From contig DATLFG010000061.1 of NCBI GenBank assembly GCA_035524955.1, positions 1 through 64,000 of the forward strand: a stretch of 64,000 nt of DNA, in the 5' to 3' direction. Every line of letters starts with the position of its first letter. Position 1 is the stretch's first letter. A program made the translations under genes and the position numbers. The DNA is from CAMLFJ01 sp035524955. Lineage in GTDB: Bacteria; Methylomirabilota; Methylomirabilia; Rokubacteriales; CSP1-6. Below the pieces are notes generated by a model, which saw only the letters and a program-made list of their open reading frames with translations, made no database searches and was not told the DNA's origin. Positions 42,473-51,133 of the stretch are shown in pieces.

Positions 42473-43174
42473 ATGACTCTTACCGTCGCCAGCTACAACA
42501 TCCACAAGTGCACGGGGCTCGACCGCCGCGTGGATCTCGACCGGATCGCCCAGGTGCTGGAGGAGATCGACGCCGACCTGGTCGGGGTGCAGGAGGTGTT
42601 CCGGCCCCAGGCCCTGGGGCTGGCCGAACGCCTCGGCATGCAGGTCGCGATGGGCCCCACCCGGGAGCGGGACGGCCTGCCCTACGGCAATGCCGTCCTC
42701 ACCCGCCTGGCCATCCACGGCAGCCGCACGTTCGACCTCTCCCGGCCCGACCGCGAGCCTCGAGGGGGGATCCGCCTGGATCTCGAGATGTCCGACGGGG
42801 AGACGGGGAACGGGCTCCTGCACGTCTTCAACGTGCACTTCGGGCTCAAGATCCGCGAGCGCGCGGAGCAGGTCCGCATGCTGGTCAGGGAGCACATCCT
42901 GCACGACGAGCTGACCGGGCCGCGCATCGTGATGGGCGATCTCAACGAGTGGTTCCCTGGCGCGGTCGGGCGCACGCTGCGCCGCGAGCTCAGCGGTCCC
43001 CGCATCCGCCGCACGCACCCCGCGCCGCTGCCGCTCTTCCCGCTCGACCGCATCTACTGGGACCGTGGCCTGGGCGCCGACGGCTTCCGCGTGCACCGCA
43101 GCCGCCTGGCCCGGGTGGCGTCGGACCATCTGCCGGTGGTGGCCCGCCTGCGCCTAACCCCCGCGGGCGCCTGA
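42473..43174 (+). CDS. Endonuclease/exonuclease/phosphatase-family protein
   Basis: A 233-residue EEP-fold hydrolase: VASYNIHKCTG at the N-terminus, LVGVQEVFRP, VFNVHFGLK, RIVMGDLNEW and SDHLPVVARLRL at the C-terminus carry the metal-binding Asn, Glu, Asp-x-Asn and terminal Asp-His. Members hydrolyse phosphodiesters in DNA or phospholipids; the substrate is unknown. It has no signal peptide. Confidence 0.87.
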   Translation: MTLTVASYNIHKCTGLDRRVDLDRIAQVLEEIDADLVGVQEVFRPQALGLAERLGMQVAMGPTRERDGLPYGNAVLTRLAIHGSRTFDLSRPDREPRGGIRLDLEMSDGETGNGLLHVFNVHFGLKIRERAEQVRMLVREHILHDELTGPRIVMGDLNEWFPGAVGRTLRRELSGPRIRRTHPAPLPLFPLDRIYWDRGLGADGFRVHRSRLARVASDHLPVVARLRLTPAGA

Positions 43175-43392
43175 TCGGGCTCATCCGGATCGCTGCCGCC
43201 AACCTCCTCCGCGGGCCTCCACGTTGATCGGGCCAATCCAGCCTCGGGAATCGACGGATTGTTGGCGAGGGTGCCGTGCTTTGTACGCAGTCGGACCGGC
43301 GGAATCTGCATGGTGACAAGATGGGAGAGATAGATCAATGACTTATCGCGCAGCGGCCAGTGGCAAGCGCCTTGCTCTCCTACAGGCCTGCC
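43175..43392. other. Intergenic region, no gene supported
   Basis: The 218 bases between the EEP gene and a receiver gene are less GC-rich than average, with TTGTTGG and ATAGATCAATGACTTATC stretches. This may be a promoter region for the receiver gene, but no good -35/-10 pair could be fixed. An in-frame ORF beginning at 43338 is shadow of the downstream genes. Confidence 0.35.
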
Positions 43393-43854
43393 ATGGAAGA
43401 GACCGGCACGAAGGGAGACGACGTCGCGCTGATCGGGGCGTCGCCCGCCGCCTGGCGGTCCCAGTCGACGGAGTCGGCGCCCACGCGCCTGCCCTCGCGG
43501 GCCCTGGTGGTGGACGACTCGCTGGTGGTCGCCGAGGTGGTGACCACGCTGCTGCGCCGGACGGGCTGGACGGTGGACGTGGCGACGAGCGTGGACGCGG
43601 CGCTCGAGCACGTGCGCGGCGTGCCCTACGACCTGGTGGTCTGCGACGTCTGCATGCCGGATGGCGGTGGGCCGGCCGTGTACTACGCGGCGACCATGCG
43701 GCGGCCGGACCTGACCAACCGCTTCCTCTTCATCACCGGGAACGTGGACGATGCGGAGCCCTGGCGGTTCCTCGCCAAGATCCGCGCCCACGTGCTCGAG
43801 AAGCCGTTCACGGGGCGTGCGCTCCGGCACGCCCTGATCAAGGTCATCGCCTGA
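43393..43854 (+). CDS. Single-domain response regulator
   Basis: A 153-residue receiver protein with a 40-residue N-terminal extension. ALVVDDSLVVAEVV holds the acidic pair, Asp is in DLVVCDVCMPDGGG, Thr in FLFITGN and Lys in VLEKPF. No output domain. It is followed by mlaC through a CTGA overlap, which is unusual because lipid transport proteins are not usually paired with receivers. The ATG at 43393 is chosen as it lies just before the charged EETGTKGDD linker. Confidence 0.78.
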   Translation: MEETGTKGDDVALIGASPAAWRSQSTESAPTRLPSRALVVDDSLVVAEVVTTLLRRTGWTVDVATSVDAALEHVRGVPYDLVVCDVCMPDGGGPAVYYAATMRRPDLTNRFLFITGNVDDAEPWRFLAKIRAHVLEKPFTGRALRHALIKVIA

Positions 43855-44426
43855 TCCGTCCGCTCGTCGCGGCGGCCCTGCTGCTGGCCGCCCTCGCCGA
43901 TCCCGCGTGGGCCGGGCCTCCGACCGAGCAGCTCCGCGCCTACACCGACCGGGTCGTCCGCATCCTGGAGGACCCCGCCCTGGACCCGACCCAGCGCCGG
44001 ACCGAGATCCACGCGGTCGCACGCGAGGCGTTCGACGTGGCGGAGTCGGCGCGGCGCGCCCTCGGGCCCCACTGGCCCAAGCGCTCCGCCGCCGAGCGCG
44101 AGGAGTTCACCGGGCTGTTCCAGAGCCTCCTCGAGCGCGGCTACCTCTCGCGGATCGGCGAGTACGGCGGGGAGCGGGTGCAGTACGTGGCCGAGCGGAT
44201 CGACGGCGACTTCGCCACCGTCCGGGCCCAGATCGTCACGAGCAAGGGCACCCAGGTGCCGGTGGAGGCGCGCGTGGTGCGCCGGGGCGAGCGCTGGCTC
44301 ATGTACGACGTGCTGATCGAGAACGTGAGCCTGGTGGCGAGCTACCGCTCGCAGTTCGACCGGGTGATCCGCACGTCCTCCTACGAGGAGCTGGTCCGGC
44401 GACTCAAGGCCCGCGGCCAGCCGTAG
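43851..44426 (+). CDS. mlaC: MlaC-type phospholipid transport protein, likely CTG start
   Basis: A 191-residue exported protein: signal-like LVAAALLLAALADPAWAGPP, then QRRTEIHAVAREAFDVAESA, LGPHWPKRSAAEREEFTGLF, GTQVPVEARVVRRGERWLMY and SSYEELVRRLKARG, the MlaC/Ttg2D family. MlaC carries phospholipids across the periplasm between outer- and inner-membrane Mla complexes, so this implies a diderm cell. No ATG, GTG or TTG exists in frame near the signal peptide. CTG at 43851 overlaps the receiver stop as CTGA, exactly like the ATGA and GTGA joins elsewhere, and AAGGT lies just upstream. No other mla gene is present. Confidence 0.8.
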   Translation: MIRPLVAAALLLAALADPAWAGPPTEQLRAYTDRVVRILEDPALDPTQRRTEIHAVAREAFDVAESARRALGPHWPKRSAAEREEFTGLFQSLLERGYLSRIGEYGGERVQYVAERIDGDFATVRAQIVTSKGTQVPVEARVVRRGERWLMYDVLIENVSLVASYRSQFDRVIRTSSYEELVRRLKARGQP

Positions 44427-44433
44427 CGCGCGC

Positions 44434-45186
44434 TCAGAGGGCGACGTCGCCGAGGAAGATGCGCTTGACCTCGGCGGACTGGAGCAGCTCCGCCGACGAT
44501 CCGGTCAGGATGGTCCGGCCCGATTCGAGGACGTAGCCCCGATCCGCGAGCCGCAGCGCGAGCTCCACGTTCTGCTCGATGAACACGATGCCGATGCCCT
44601 GCTCGTCACGGATGCGCCGCAGCAGGCCGCCCATCTGCTGCACGACGAGCGGGGACAGGCCCAGGAAGGGCTCGTCGATCATGAGCAGGCGCGGGCGCGC
44701 CATGAGGCCGCGCGCGATGGCGACCATCTGCTGCTCGCCGCCCGAGAGCGTGTGCGCGAGCTGGGCCCGTCGGGCCGCGATGACCGGGAACAGGCGCTCG
44801 AGCTGGGCCAGGGAGTCGGCGCGGTGCGGGCGCGCGGCCGGGTTGTGGGCGCCGAGCAGCAGATTGTCGAGCACGGTGAGGAAGGGGAACAGGCGCCGGC
44901 GCTCCAGCACGTGTGCCAGGCCTTCCCCCGCGGTGCGGTCGGCGGGCAGGCCGTCGATGCGCTTGCCGAGGAAGGTGATGTGCCCCGCGCGGGGGGGGAT
45001 CAGCCCCGAGATGGAGTTCAGCAGGGTCGACTTGCCCGCGCCGTTCGGTCCGAGGACCGCGACGATCTCCCCCTCTCCCACGTGCATCGAGGCCTGCCAC
45101 AGGACCTGGAAGTCGCCATAGGCCACGTCGAGGCCGTCCACGGATAACATGGGGGCCAGCACGGGGGCGGCTCCGGGCGCGGTCAC
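44434..45186 (-). CDS. livF: Branched-chain amino-acid ABC transporter ATP-binding protein LivF
   Basis: A 250-residue ABC ATPase: Walker A VLGPNGAGKSTLLNSISG, signature TLSGGEQQMVAIARGL, Walker B LLMIDEPFLGLSP and the H-loop region GIVFIEQNV, in which the switch His is Gln as in LivF proteins. ELALRLADRGYVLESGR is LivF-typical. GTG at 45186 overlaps the livG stop; an internal ATG at 45151 would start at MLSVDG. It is the last gene of a complete liv operon and converges on mlaC with a 7-base gap. Confidence 0.88.
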   Translation of the reverse strand: MTAPGAAPVLAPMLSVDGLDVAYGDFQVLWQASMHVGEGEIVAVLGPNGAGKSTLLNSISGLIPPRAGHITFLGKRIDGLPADRTAGEGLAHVLERRRLFPFLTVLDNLLLGAHNPAARPHRADSLAQLERLFPVIAARRAQLAHTLSGGEQQMVAIARGLMARPRLLMIDEPFLGLSPLVVQQMGGLLRRIRDEQGIGIVFIEQNVELALRLADRGYVLESGRTILTGSSAELLQSAEVKRIFLGDVAL

Positions 45187-45905
45187 CGCGTGTACGCCTG
45201 GCCGAGGTAGGCGTCGACAACCCGCGGGTCCCGCGTCACCGCGTCGGGGGTGCCGTCGGCGATCTTCTCGCCGAGGTAGAGCGCGACGATGCGCGGCGCC
45301 ACCGCGGTGATGACGCGCATGTTGTGCTCGATGACCAGGAGGGTCAGACCCCCGCGATGCAGGTCGCGGACGAGCTGCACCAGGCCGGGAATGCTCCGCT
45401 GGTCGACCCCGCCGGTCACCTCGTCGAGCAGGAGGACCCGCGGCTCGGTGGCCAGCGCGCGGGCCAGCTCGAGGCGCTTGCGCTGGCCGGTGGAGAGCGT
45501 GCGCGCGTGCGCATCCGCCTTCTCGCCGAGCCCCACGCGGTCCAGGAGCTCGCGGGCCCGAGAGCGCGCGTGCCGCACGTCGCGGGTGCGGGTGAGCGCG
45601 CCGACCATCACGTTGTCCACGACGGTGAGCCCGGCGAACGGCCGCAGCTTCTGGAACGTGCGGGCCACGCCCAGGCGGCACACGCGATCCGGCGAGAGAC
45701 CGGTGAGCGGGCCGCCGTCGAGGCGCACCTCCCCGGCGTCGGGGCGATAGAAGCCGCTGATGATCTCGAAGAGCGTCGACTTGCCGGATCCGTTCGGCCC
45801 GATGATGCCGACCAGCTCGCCGCGCGCCACGTCGAAGGTGACGTCGCGGTTCGCAGTGACCCCGCCGAAGCGCTTGGTGATGCCCGCGACGGAGAGGAGG
45901 CTCAT
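45183..45905 (-). CDS. livG: Branched-chain amino-acid ABC transporter ATP-binding protein LivG
   Basis: A 240-residue ABC ATPase with KRFGGVTANRDVTFDV, Walker A IIGPNGSGKSTLFEIISG, ARTFQKLRPFAGLTVVDNV, signature TLSTGQRKRLELARALA and Walker B VLLLDEVTGGVD, then VIEHNMRVI for the switch His. Slightly shorter than classical LivG. In the signature LSTGQ takes the place of LSGGQ, a common LivG variant. ATG at 45905 overlaps livM (ATGA). Confidence 0.88.
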   Translation of the reverse strand: MSLLSVAGITKRFGGVTANRDVTFDVARGELVGIIGPNGSGKSTLFEIISGFYRPDAGEVRLDGGPLTGLSPDRVCRLGVARTFQKLRPFAGLTVVDNVMVGALTRTRDVRHARSRARELLDRVGLGEKADAHARTLSTGQRKRLELARALATEPRVLLLDEVTGGVDQRSIPGLVQLVRDLHRGGLTLLVIEHNMRVITAVAPRIVALYLGEKIADGTPDAVTRDPRVVDAYLGQAYTR

Positions 45906-46876
45906 GCCGTCGTCCCGAGCGGCGCGCGCCGGCGCCGGTGCTCGGCGATCCAGGGAAGGAGCCCCTGGGGCGCGAAGCGCATCGTCACGATGAGGACGAC
46001 CCCGTAGATGATCAAGTAGATCCCGACGAGGCCGGCGCCGATGCCGCCGAAGCGGGCGCGCAGCGACGTCTCCAGGATCGTGATGAGGGCCGCGCCGAGG
46101 AACGGACCGAGCGGGGTCCCGATGCCGCCGAGGATCGCGGCCAGGCAGAAGCGGACCGACAGGTCCACCGAGAAGACGTAGTAGGGGTCCACGAAGCCGA
46201 CGTACTGTGCCCACAGCGTGCCGCACGCGGCGGTCAGCGCCGCGCTGGCCGCGATGGCGGCGACTTTGAGGCGGCGGGCCGGGACGCCGAGCGAGAGCGC
46301 CGCGTCCTCGTCCTCGCGCACGGCCGCGAGCTGGTAGCCCCGGCGCGACCGCTCGAGATAGAGCTGGACCAGGTAGAGCAGGGCGGCCAGGACGAGGACC
46401 AGGTAGACCCACGCCCGCTTGTCCGCGATGCCGAGCGTCCAGAAGCCGGGGCGGAACGGGACGGGAATGCCCTCCGATCCCGAGGTGAAGCCGCGCCAGC
46501 GGCTCGCCACGATGAGGAGCACCTGCGAGAAGGCGATCGTGGCCAGCACGAAGTACGGGCCGCGGAGCCGATTGCTGAGGAAGCCCAGGATGAAGCCGAA
46601 CCCGGTGGCCAGCCCCGCGCCGACCAGCAGCCCGATCCAGGGCGACACTGCCCACCGGGTGCCGAGGAGCGCGGCGGAGTAGGCGCCGAGCCCGAAGAAG
46701 GCGGCGTGGCCCAGCGAGACCTGGCCGGCATAGCCGCCGGCCACGTTCCAGGACGCCGCGGTCGCGCCCCACAGCAAGATCAGGATCAGCCCGTCGAGGA
46801 GGAAGGCGTCGCGCACCACGATCGGTCCGAGGGCGGCCGCGGCGAAGAAGGTGACCGCCGGCCAGGTGCTTCTCAC
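45902..46876 (-). CDS. livM: Branched-chain amino-acid ABC transporter permease LivM
   Basis: A 324-residue inner-membrane permease with eight to nine hydrophobic helices. The core GYAGQVSLGHAAFFGLGAYS, RGPYFVLATIAFSQVLLIV, RGYQLAAVREDEDAALSLGV and ILGGIGTPLGPFLGAALI segments are LivM-typical. GTG at 46876 overlaps livH (GTGA). Confidence 0.9.
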   Translation of the reverse strand: MRSTWPAVTFFAAAALGPIVVRDAFLLDGLILILLWGATAASWNVAGGYAGQVSLGHAAFFGLGAYSAALLGTRWAVSPWIGLLVGAGLATGFGFILGFLSNRLRGPYFVLATIAFSQVLLIVASRWRGFTSGSEGIPVPFRPGFWTLGIADKRAWVYLVLVLAALLYLVQLYLERSRRGYQLAAVREDEDAALSLGVPARRLKVAAIAASAALTAACGTLWAQYVGFVDPYYVFSVDLSVRFCLAAILGGIGTPLGPFLGAALITILETSLRARFGGIGAGLVGIYLIIYGVVLIVTMRFAPQGLLPWIAEHRRRRAPLGTTA

Positions 46877-47754
46877 GTGCCGATCACCTCGGCGCCGCGC
46901 TGGCCGAACAGGCCGGCGGGACGGATCACCAGGATCGTGATGAACAGGAGCAGGTACAGCACTTCCTTCCACGCGGTTCCGATCACGTAGGAGCCGCCGA
47001 CCTCGACGCCGGCGACGACGAGGCTGGCGATCAATGCGCCAAACATGTCCCCGAGCCCGCCCAGCACGACCGCCACGTAGGCGATCAGCACGAACTGGAG
47101 TCCGATCGACGGATACACGGGGTAGATCGGGGCGAGCACCACGCCGGCGACCCCGACGCAGGTGATGCCGACCGCCCACGTCAGGGCGAAGACCCGGCCG
47201 GTGTCGATGCCCATGAGCGCGGCGGCGTGGCGGTCCTGCGCAGTGGCCCGCATGACCTTGCCGGTGTACGACCAGCGCATGAACGCGAAGAGCGCGGCGG
47301 TGAAGAGGACGGCGACCGCGAACGCGGCGATCTGCGCGAGGTTGAGCGCCACCCCGAGGAAGCGCACCACGACCGCGTAGTAGCCGGTGCGCACGAACTG
47401 GGAGTCTGCGCTCCAGAGCACGAGCGCGACGGCCTGGAGCGCGATTGACAGCCCGACCGTCGTGAAGATCTGGACATTGTGCGAGGCGTGGATCACCGGG
47501 CGCATGACCAGGCGGTAGCTCAACCACCCGCCGCCGAAGATGACGGGCAGGCCCAGCACGAGGGTGACGTAGGGGTCCATGCCGAGGAGGGTGAACGCCC
47601 AGAATGCGAGGTACATGCCCAGCATGAGGAACTCGCCGTGCGCGAAGTTGACGACGCGCATCACGCCGAAGATCAGCGTGAGGCCCACCGCGATGAGCGC
47701 ATAGATGCCGCCCAGCAGGATGGTGGAGGCGAGGAGCTGGGGAATCGCGTCCAT
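46873..47754 (-). CDS. livH: Branched-chain amino-acid ABC transporter permease LivH
   Basis: A 293-residue permease with eight hydrophobic helices, GGIYALIAVGLTLIFGVMRV, VNFAHGEFLMLGMYLAFWAF, RATAQDRHAAALMGIDTGRV and VVLGGLGDMFGALIASLVVA being LivH signatures. It forms the transmembrane pore with LivM. The ATG at 47754 lies 84 bases after the substrate-binding protein gene. Confidence 0.9.
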   Translation of the reverse strand: MDAIPQLLASTILLGGIYALIAVGLTLIFGVMRVVNFAHGEFLMLGMYLAFWAFTLLGMDPYVTLVLGLPVIFGGGWLSYRLVMRPVIHASHNVQIFTTVGLSIALQAVALVLWSADSQFVRTGYYAVVVRFLGVALNLAQIAAFAVAVLFTAALFAFMRWSYTGKVMRATAQDRHAAALMGIDTGRVFALTWAVGITCVGVAGVVLAPIYPVYPSIGLQFVLIAYVAVVLGGLGDMFGALIASLVVAGVEVGGSYVIGTAWKEVLYLLLFITILVIRPAGLFGQRGAEVIGT

Positions 47755-47838
47755 GATCGGCGGGTCAGCCGCCAGCGCGACGCCCCGGGATGGCCCCCCG
47801 GGGCGCGCGGGCGGGAATCGGCGGGCCGGCGGCGCGCC

Positions 47839-49101
47839 TTACTTGCGCTGGTCCCACGGGCCGAGCGGAATCCACTTGGCCCGGTTGGTGGTGAACTCCT
47901 CGGGCCACACCGTCACGAGCTGCCCGCCCTGCCACTGGAGCATGTAGTGCTGCACGCGGGCGTTGGAGTTCTGGCCGGTCTCGTCGAACTTCACGCCCCA
48001 GCCGTTGATCGAGGAGCCGACCGGCATGTCCATCGCCATGACCGCGGCGCGGAACTTGTCCAAGTCGTCGGTCTTGGCCGCGTCGAGCACGAGCTTGAGC
48101 AGCCACAGGCCGCCGCCCGCGAGCTGGTGCCCGCCGGCGGGAATGTCCGAGCCGGTCTTGGCCTTCACCGCGTCGCGGAACGCGCGCTCGATCCGCTGGC
48201 CCTCAGGCCGGAACTTGTCGATGATCACGCCGGGACCGGGCTCGAGCAGCGCGAAGGGGCCGTTGCCGTCGTTGCCGAACGCCTTGCCGAAGTCGGGTGA
48301 GCCGTAGCCGGTGGCCCCCGCGTGCACGACCGCCTTGACCTGGAAGTTCTGCTCGCGGGCCTGCCGCCAGAAGAGGATGGCGTCCTGGTTGCGCGCGATG
48401 TGGTGCAGGACGTCGGGATTCGCGTTCTTGAGCTTGAGGATGACCGGGGTGAGGTCGTTGGTGGTGAAGGTGTAGTACTCGGCGGCCACCTCCTGCATCC
48501 CGAACTCCTGCTTGGCCCGCTGGCGCGCGGACTCGGTGACGCTCTGGCCGTACGAGGAATCCTCCGAGAGGAAGGCCACGCGCAGCTCGTTGGGCTTCTT
48601 GCCGAGGCGGTGCGACAGGTGCTTGGCGATGAACTCGACATTGTACCAGCCGAACCCGGTGCCGTCGATCTCGGTCCGGAACACGTTCCGGAGCCCGCGC
48701 CGGGTGAACCGCGGATCCACGCAGGACGTCTCCCAGTAGATGACGTTCTGCCGCGACGCCGCCTCGCTGGCCGCTCCGCAGAGGGTGGAGGAGAAGGTGC
48801 CGGTGATGATCTTGACCCCTTCCCGGGTGGCGAGCCGGGTCGCCTCGGAGGCGGCGACGGTCGGATCCACCGCGTCCCCGACCGCGAACACCAGCTTCTT
48901 GCCCATCACGCCGCCCCGCTCGTTGATGAGGTCGCGCACGATCTCGTAGCCCTCGAGGTGCCGCTTGCCCTCGGCGGCGAGAGGGCCGGTCAGCGGCTCC
49001 AGGATCCCGATCTTGTACTCACCGCTGAGCTGCTGCGCCTGGAGGGCGCCGACGGCCAGCGCCACGAGACCAACCACCACCGCCCACTTCACGTGCCTCA
49101 T
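47839..49101 (-). CDS. livK: Branched-chain amino-acid-type ABC transporter substrate-binding protein
   Basis: A 420-residue periplasmic type 1 binding protein with a signal peptide (VVVGLVALAVGALQA). YKIGILEPLTGPLAAEGKRH, FAVGDAVDPTVAASEATRLA and FLSEDSSYGQSVTESARQRA match LivJ/LivK-like receptors. The long C-terminal part and family variation mean the ligand may be an amide, urea or aromatic acid rather than leucine. GAGAGGAGAG precedes the ATG at 49101. It is the first gene of the liv operon. Confidence 0.85.
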   Translation of the reverse strand: MRHVKWAVVVGLVALAVGALQAQQLSGEYKIGILEPLTGPLAAEGKRHLEGYEIVRDLINERGGVMGKKLVFAVGDAVDPTVAASEATRLATREGVKIITGTFSSTLCGAASEAASRQNVIYWETSCVDPRFTRRGLRNVFRTEIDGTGFGWYNVEFIAKHLSHRLGKKPNELRVAFLSEDSSYGQSVTESARQRAKQEFGMQEVAAEYYTFTTNDLTPVILKLKNANPDVLHHIARNQDAILFWRQAREQNFQVKAVVHAGATGYGSPDFGKAFGNDGNGPFALLEPGPGVIIDKFRPEGQRIERAFRDAVKAKTGSDIPAGGHQLAGGGLWLLKLVLDAAKTDDLDKFRAAVMAMDMPVGSSINGWGVKFDETGQNSNARVQHYMLQWQGGQLVTVWPEEFTTNRAKWIPLGPWDQRK

Positions 49102-49199
49102 GCCTGCTCTCCTCTCGTTGATCCGGGGTACTGCGATCGGGACGCGCGCGGCGCGCATCCGGGATGCACCGGGCGGCCAGTGTACCCCAATTGGGTGGC

Positions 49200-50168
49200 C
49201 TACTGCTCCTCCTGCTGCTGGGCCGCGATCTCCTCGGCGGCCATCTTAAGCCGGTCACGCCGGCGCTCCGGGATCTCCTGATACACCGGCACGTCGATCT
49301 GCTCCATCTCCTCGTGGAGCGCCGAGATGTCCTTGGGGGTGGACTCCTGGGTGCGCACCTCGGTGCGCAGGATCTCGTCCGCGTTGCCGCGGTAGATACC
49401 CTTGTTGGGCGGCACGTCGTCGTAGTGGCGGCCGTGGCCCACCACCACGTAGTGACCGTCGATCTCGCGGTTGTGGGTCGGATCGAAGGGCACCCACCCC
49501 GCGGACGGCGAGTGGAACTCCACCCACGCGTGGCTCTGGGCGGTTAGACCCTCGGGCGGCGGCACGTGCAGGTAGCCGCTCACGTAGCGGCAGGGAATCC
49601 GGCGCAGCCGTAGCAGGCCGAGCATGAGGTGGGTGAAGTCCTGGCAGACCCCTGCCCCCGCCGCGAGGAAGTCGTCGCTGGTCGAGTCGTAGCTGGTCAC
49701 GTTCTTCTTGTAGGTGAAGTGCTCGCGGATGTGCCGCCCACAGGCGCGCACCTGCTCGCCGAGCGGCGCGGTGGCGGGAGCCGGCACGCCCTGCGCGAAC
49801 CTGCGCAGCCCCGCGCTCGCCCGCACCGGGCCGTCGAAGGCCAGGAAGTCCAGGAGCGGGTACGGCGGGTCGGGGTAGGGGCGCCGGTCGGTGACGGCGG
49901 CCAGCGCGGGCGCGCCGGGATGGGTGCGGACCGCGGAGCGGGCCACCACCTCGATCCGGTCGTGGAAGTGCACGATCGTGAAGTGGTGGACCACGTTGTG
50001 GTTCCAGTCCCGATAGCGCGAGATCTTCGTCGGCGGGCCCACCGCGAGGACGAAGGACTGCAGCGTCTGGTCCCCGGTGGTCTTGGGCTGCATCCGGAGC
50101 TCGAGGAAGGACTCCCGGATGTAGGCGTCGTAGGTCAGCGACAGGGTGTGCTCGATCTCGACGAACAT
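49200..50168 (-). CDS. Transglutaminase-like cysteine protease-fold protein
   Basis: A 322-residue protein. The N-terminal beta domain (EIEHTLSLTYDAYIRESFLE) is the bacterial transglutaminase N domain. The core has catalytic Cys in AGAGVCQDFTHLMLGLLRL, His in SHAWVEFHSPS and Asp in FDPTHN. A charged C-terminal helix (EEIAAQQQEEQ) ends it. It is the third gene of the alpha-E/ATP-grasp cassette, a group often found together and thought to build or modify a peptide; its product is unknown. Confidence 0.87.
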   Translation of the reverse strand: MFVEIEHTLSLTYDAYIRESFLELRMQPKTTGDQTLQSFVLAVGPPTKISRYRDWNHNVVHHFTIVHFHDRIEVVARSAVRTHPGAPALAAVTDRRPYPDPPYPLLDFLAFDGPVRASAGLRRFAQGVPAPATAPLGEQVRACGRHIREHFTYKKNVTSYDSTSDDFLAAGAGVCQDFTHLMLGLLRLRRIPCRYVSGYLHVPPPEGLTAQSHAWVEFHSPSAGWVPFDPTHNREIDGHYVVVGHGRHYDDVPPNKGIYRGNADEILRTEVRTQESTPKDISALHEEMEQIDVPVYQEIPERRRDRLKMAAEEIAAQQQEEQ

Positions 50169-50173
50169 GGCGC

Positions 50174-51133
50174 TCAGGTTCCGAAGTACACGGTGGACAC
50201 CGCGTCGTGGGCGCGGCCCAGCTCGACGAGGACGTGATCGAGGAAGGACAGGCTCTGGCCCTCGCGGATCAGGTCGTGGCCCTGGTAAGAGAGCTCGGCG
50301 GCCAGCTTGCCCACGATCCGCACCGACTGGCTCAGGTCGCTCGCGCTCGAGATGCGGTCGAGATACTCCTTCACCGCGGTGACCCCGTAGCGCACCGAGC
50401 GGGGGGTCTGCGGGTCGAAGAGCAGGAACTGCAGCACGTCGATCGGCTCGAGCCGTGCACCGAAGACCTTCCGGTAGTTCTCGAGCGAGGAGAGCCCGCG
50501 CAGGAGACTGCGCCACTGGCTGTAGAACAGCGGCAGGTCGATCTTGGGCTCGGCCGCCACCAGGGCGGGCAGCTTGGTGCGGAGGATCACGGTGGTGCGG
50601 AACACCCGCTCGAGCGACTCGCCGAGCTTGAGGAACAACCAGCCCGCGTCGCGGGTCAGGGTGTGCTCGATGGCGCCGACCGCGCTCAGGATTCCCCGAT
50701 GCGTCGTCTGCATCGCGGTGCGAAACGTGGCGGGATCGGAGAGGCGGCGGCGGTTGTAGCCCTCGAGCTCCCGGTAGGTCTCGTTGAGGTTGATGAAGCA
50801 TTCGAGGGTGAGGGCCTCGCGCACCGAGCGGGCGTTGTCCCGCGCCTTCTTGAGCGAGTGGAAGACCGAGTAGTGGTTCTCGGGGTCGATGGAGAGCCCC
50901 AGCAGGGTGGCGGCGGCGAGGCCGGCCAGGGGCCGCGGCGGCGGCTCGCCGCCCGGGAACCCCGGGAAGATGGCGCGCACGTCCTCCCACTCGCAGCGGG
51001 CGAGGCGCTCGTCGAGCCCGAGCACCTCGGTGGACAGCTCCTCGGTCACCAGGAGCAGGCGCGTGGTGTTCTCGGCGCGCTCGAGATAGCGGCCCATCCA
51101 GTAGAGCCCGTCCGCGACGCGGGAGAGGATCAC
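50174..51133 (-). CDS. Alpha-E (DUF403) domain protein
   Basis: A 319-residue all-helical protein with the alpha-E signature: MILSRVADGLYWMGRYLERA at the N-terminus, SLKKARDNARSVREALTLEC, HRGILSAVGAIEHTLTRDAG and a C-terminal DLIREGQSLSFLDHVLVELG. GTG at 51133 overlaps the ATP-grasp stop. The family is nearly always next to the circularly permuted ATP-grasp and transglutaminase genes, as here; biochemistry is not established. Confidence 0.88.
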   Translation of the reverse strand: MILSRVADGLYWMGRYLERAENTTRLLLVTEELSTEVLGLDERLARCEWEDVRAIFPGFPGGEPPPRPLAGLAAATLLGLSIDPENHYSVFHSLKKARDNARSVREALTLECFINLNETYRELEGYNRRRLSDPATFRTAMQTTHRGILSAVGAIEHTLTRDAGWLFLKLGESLERVFRTTVILRTKLPALVAAEPKIDLPLFYSQWRSLLRGLSSLENYRKVFGARLEPIDVLQFLLFDPQTPRSVRYGVTAVKEYLDRISSASDLSQSVRIVGKLAAELSYQGHDLIREGQSLSFLDHVLVELGRAHDAVSTVYFGT

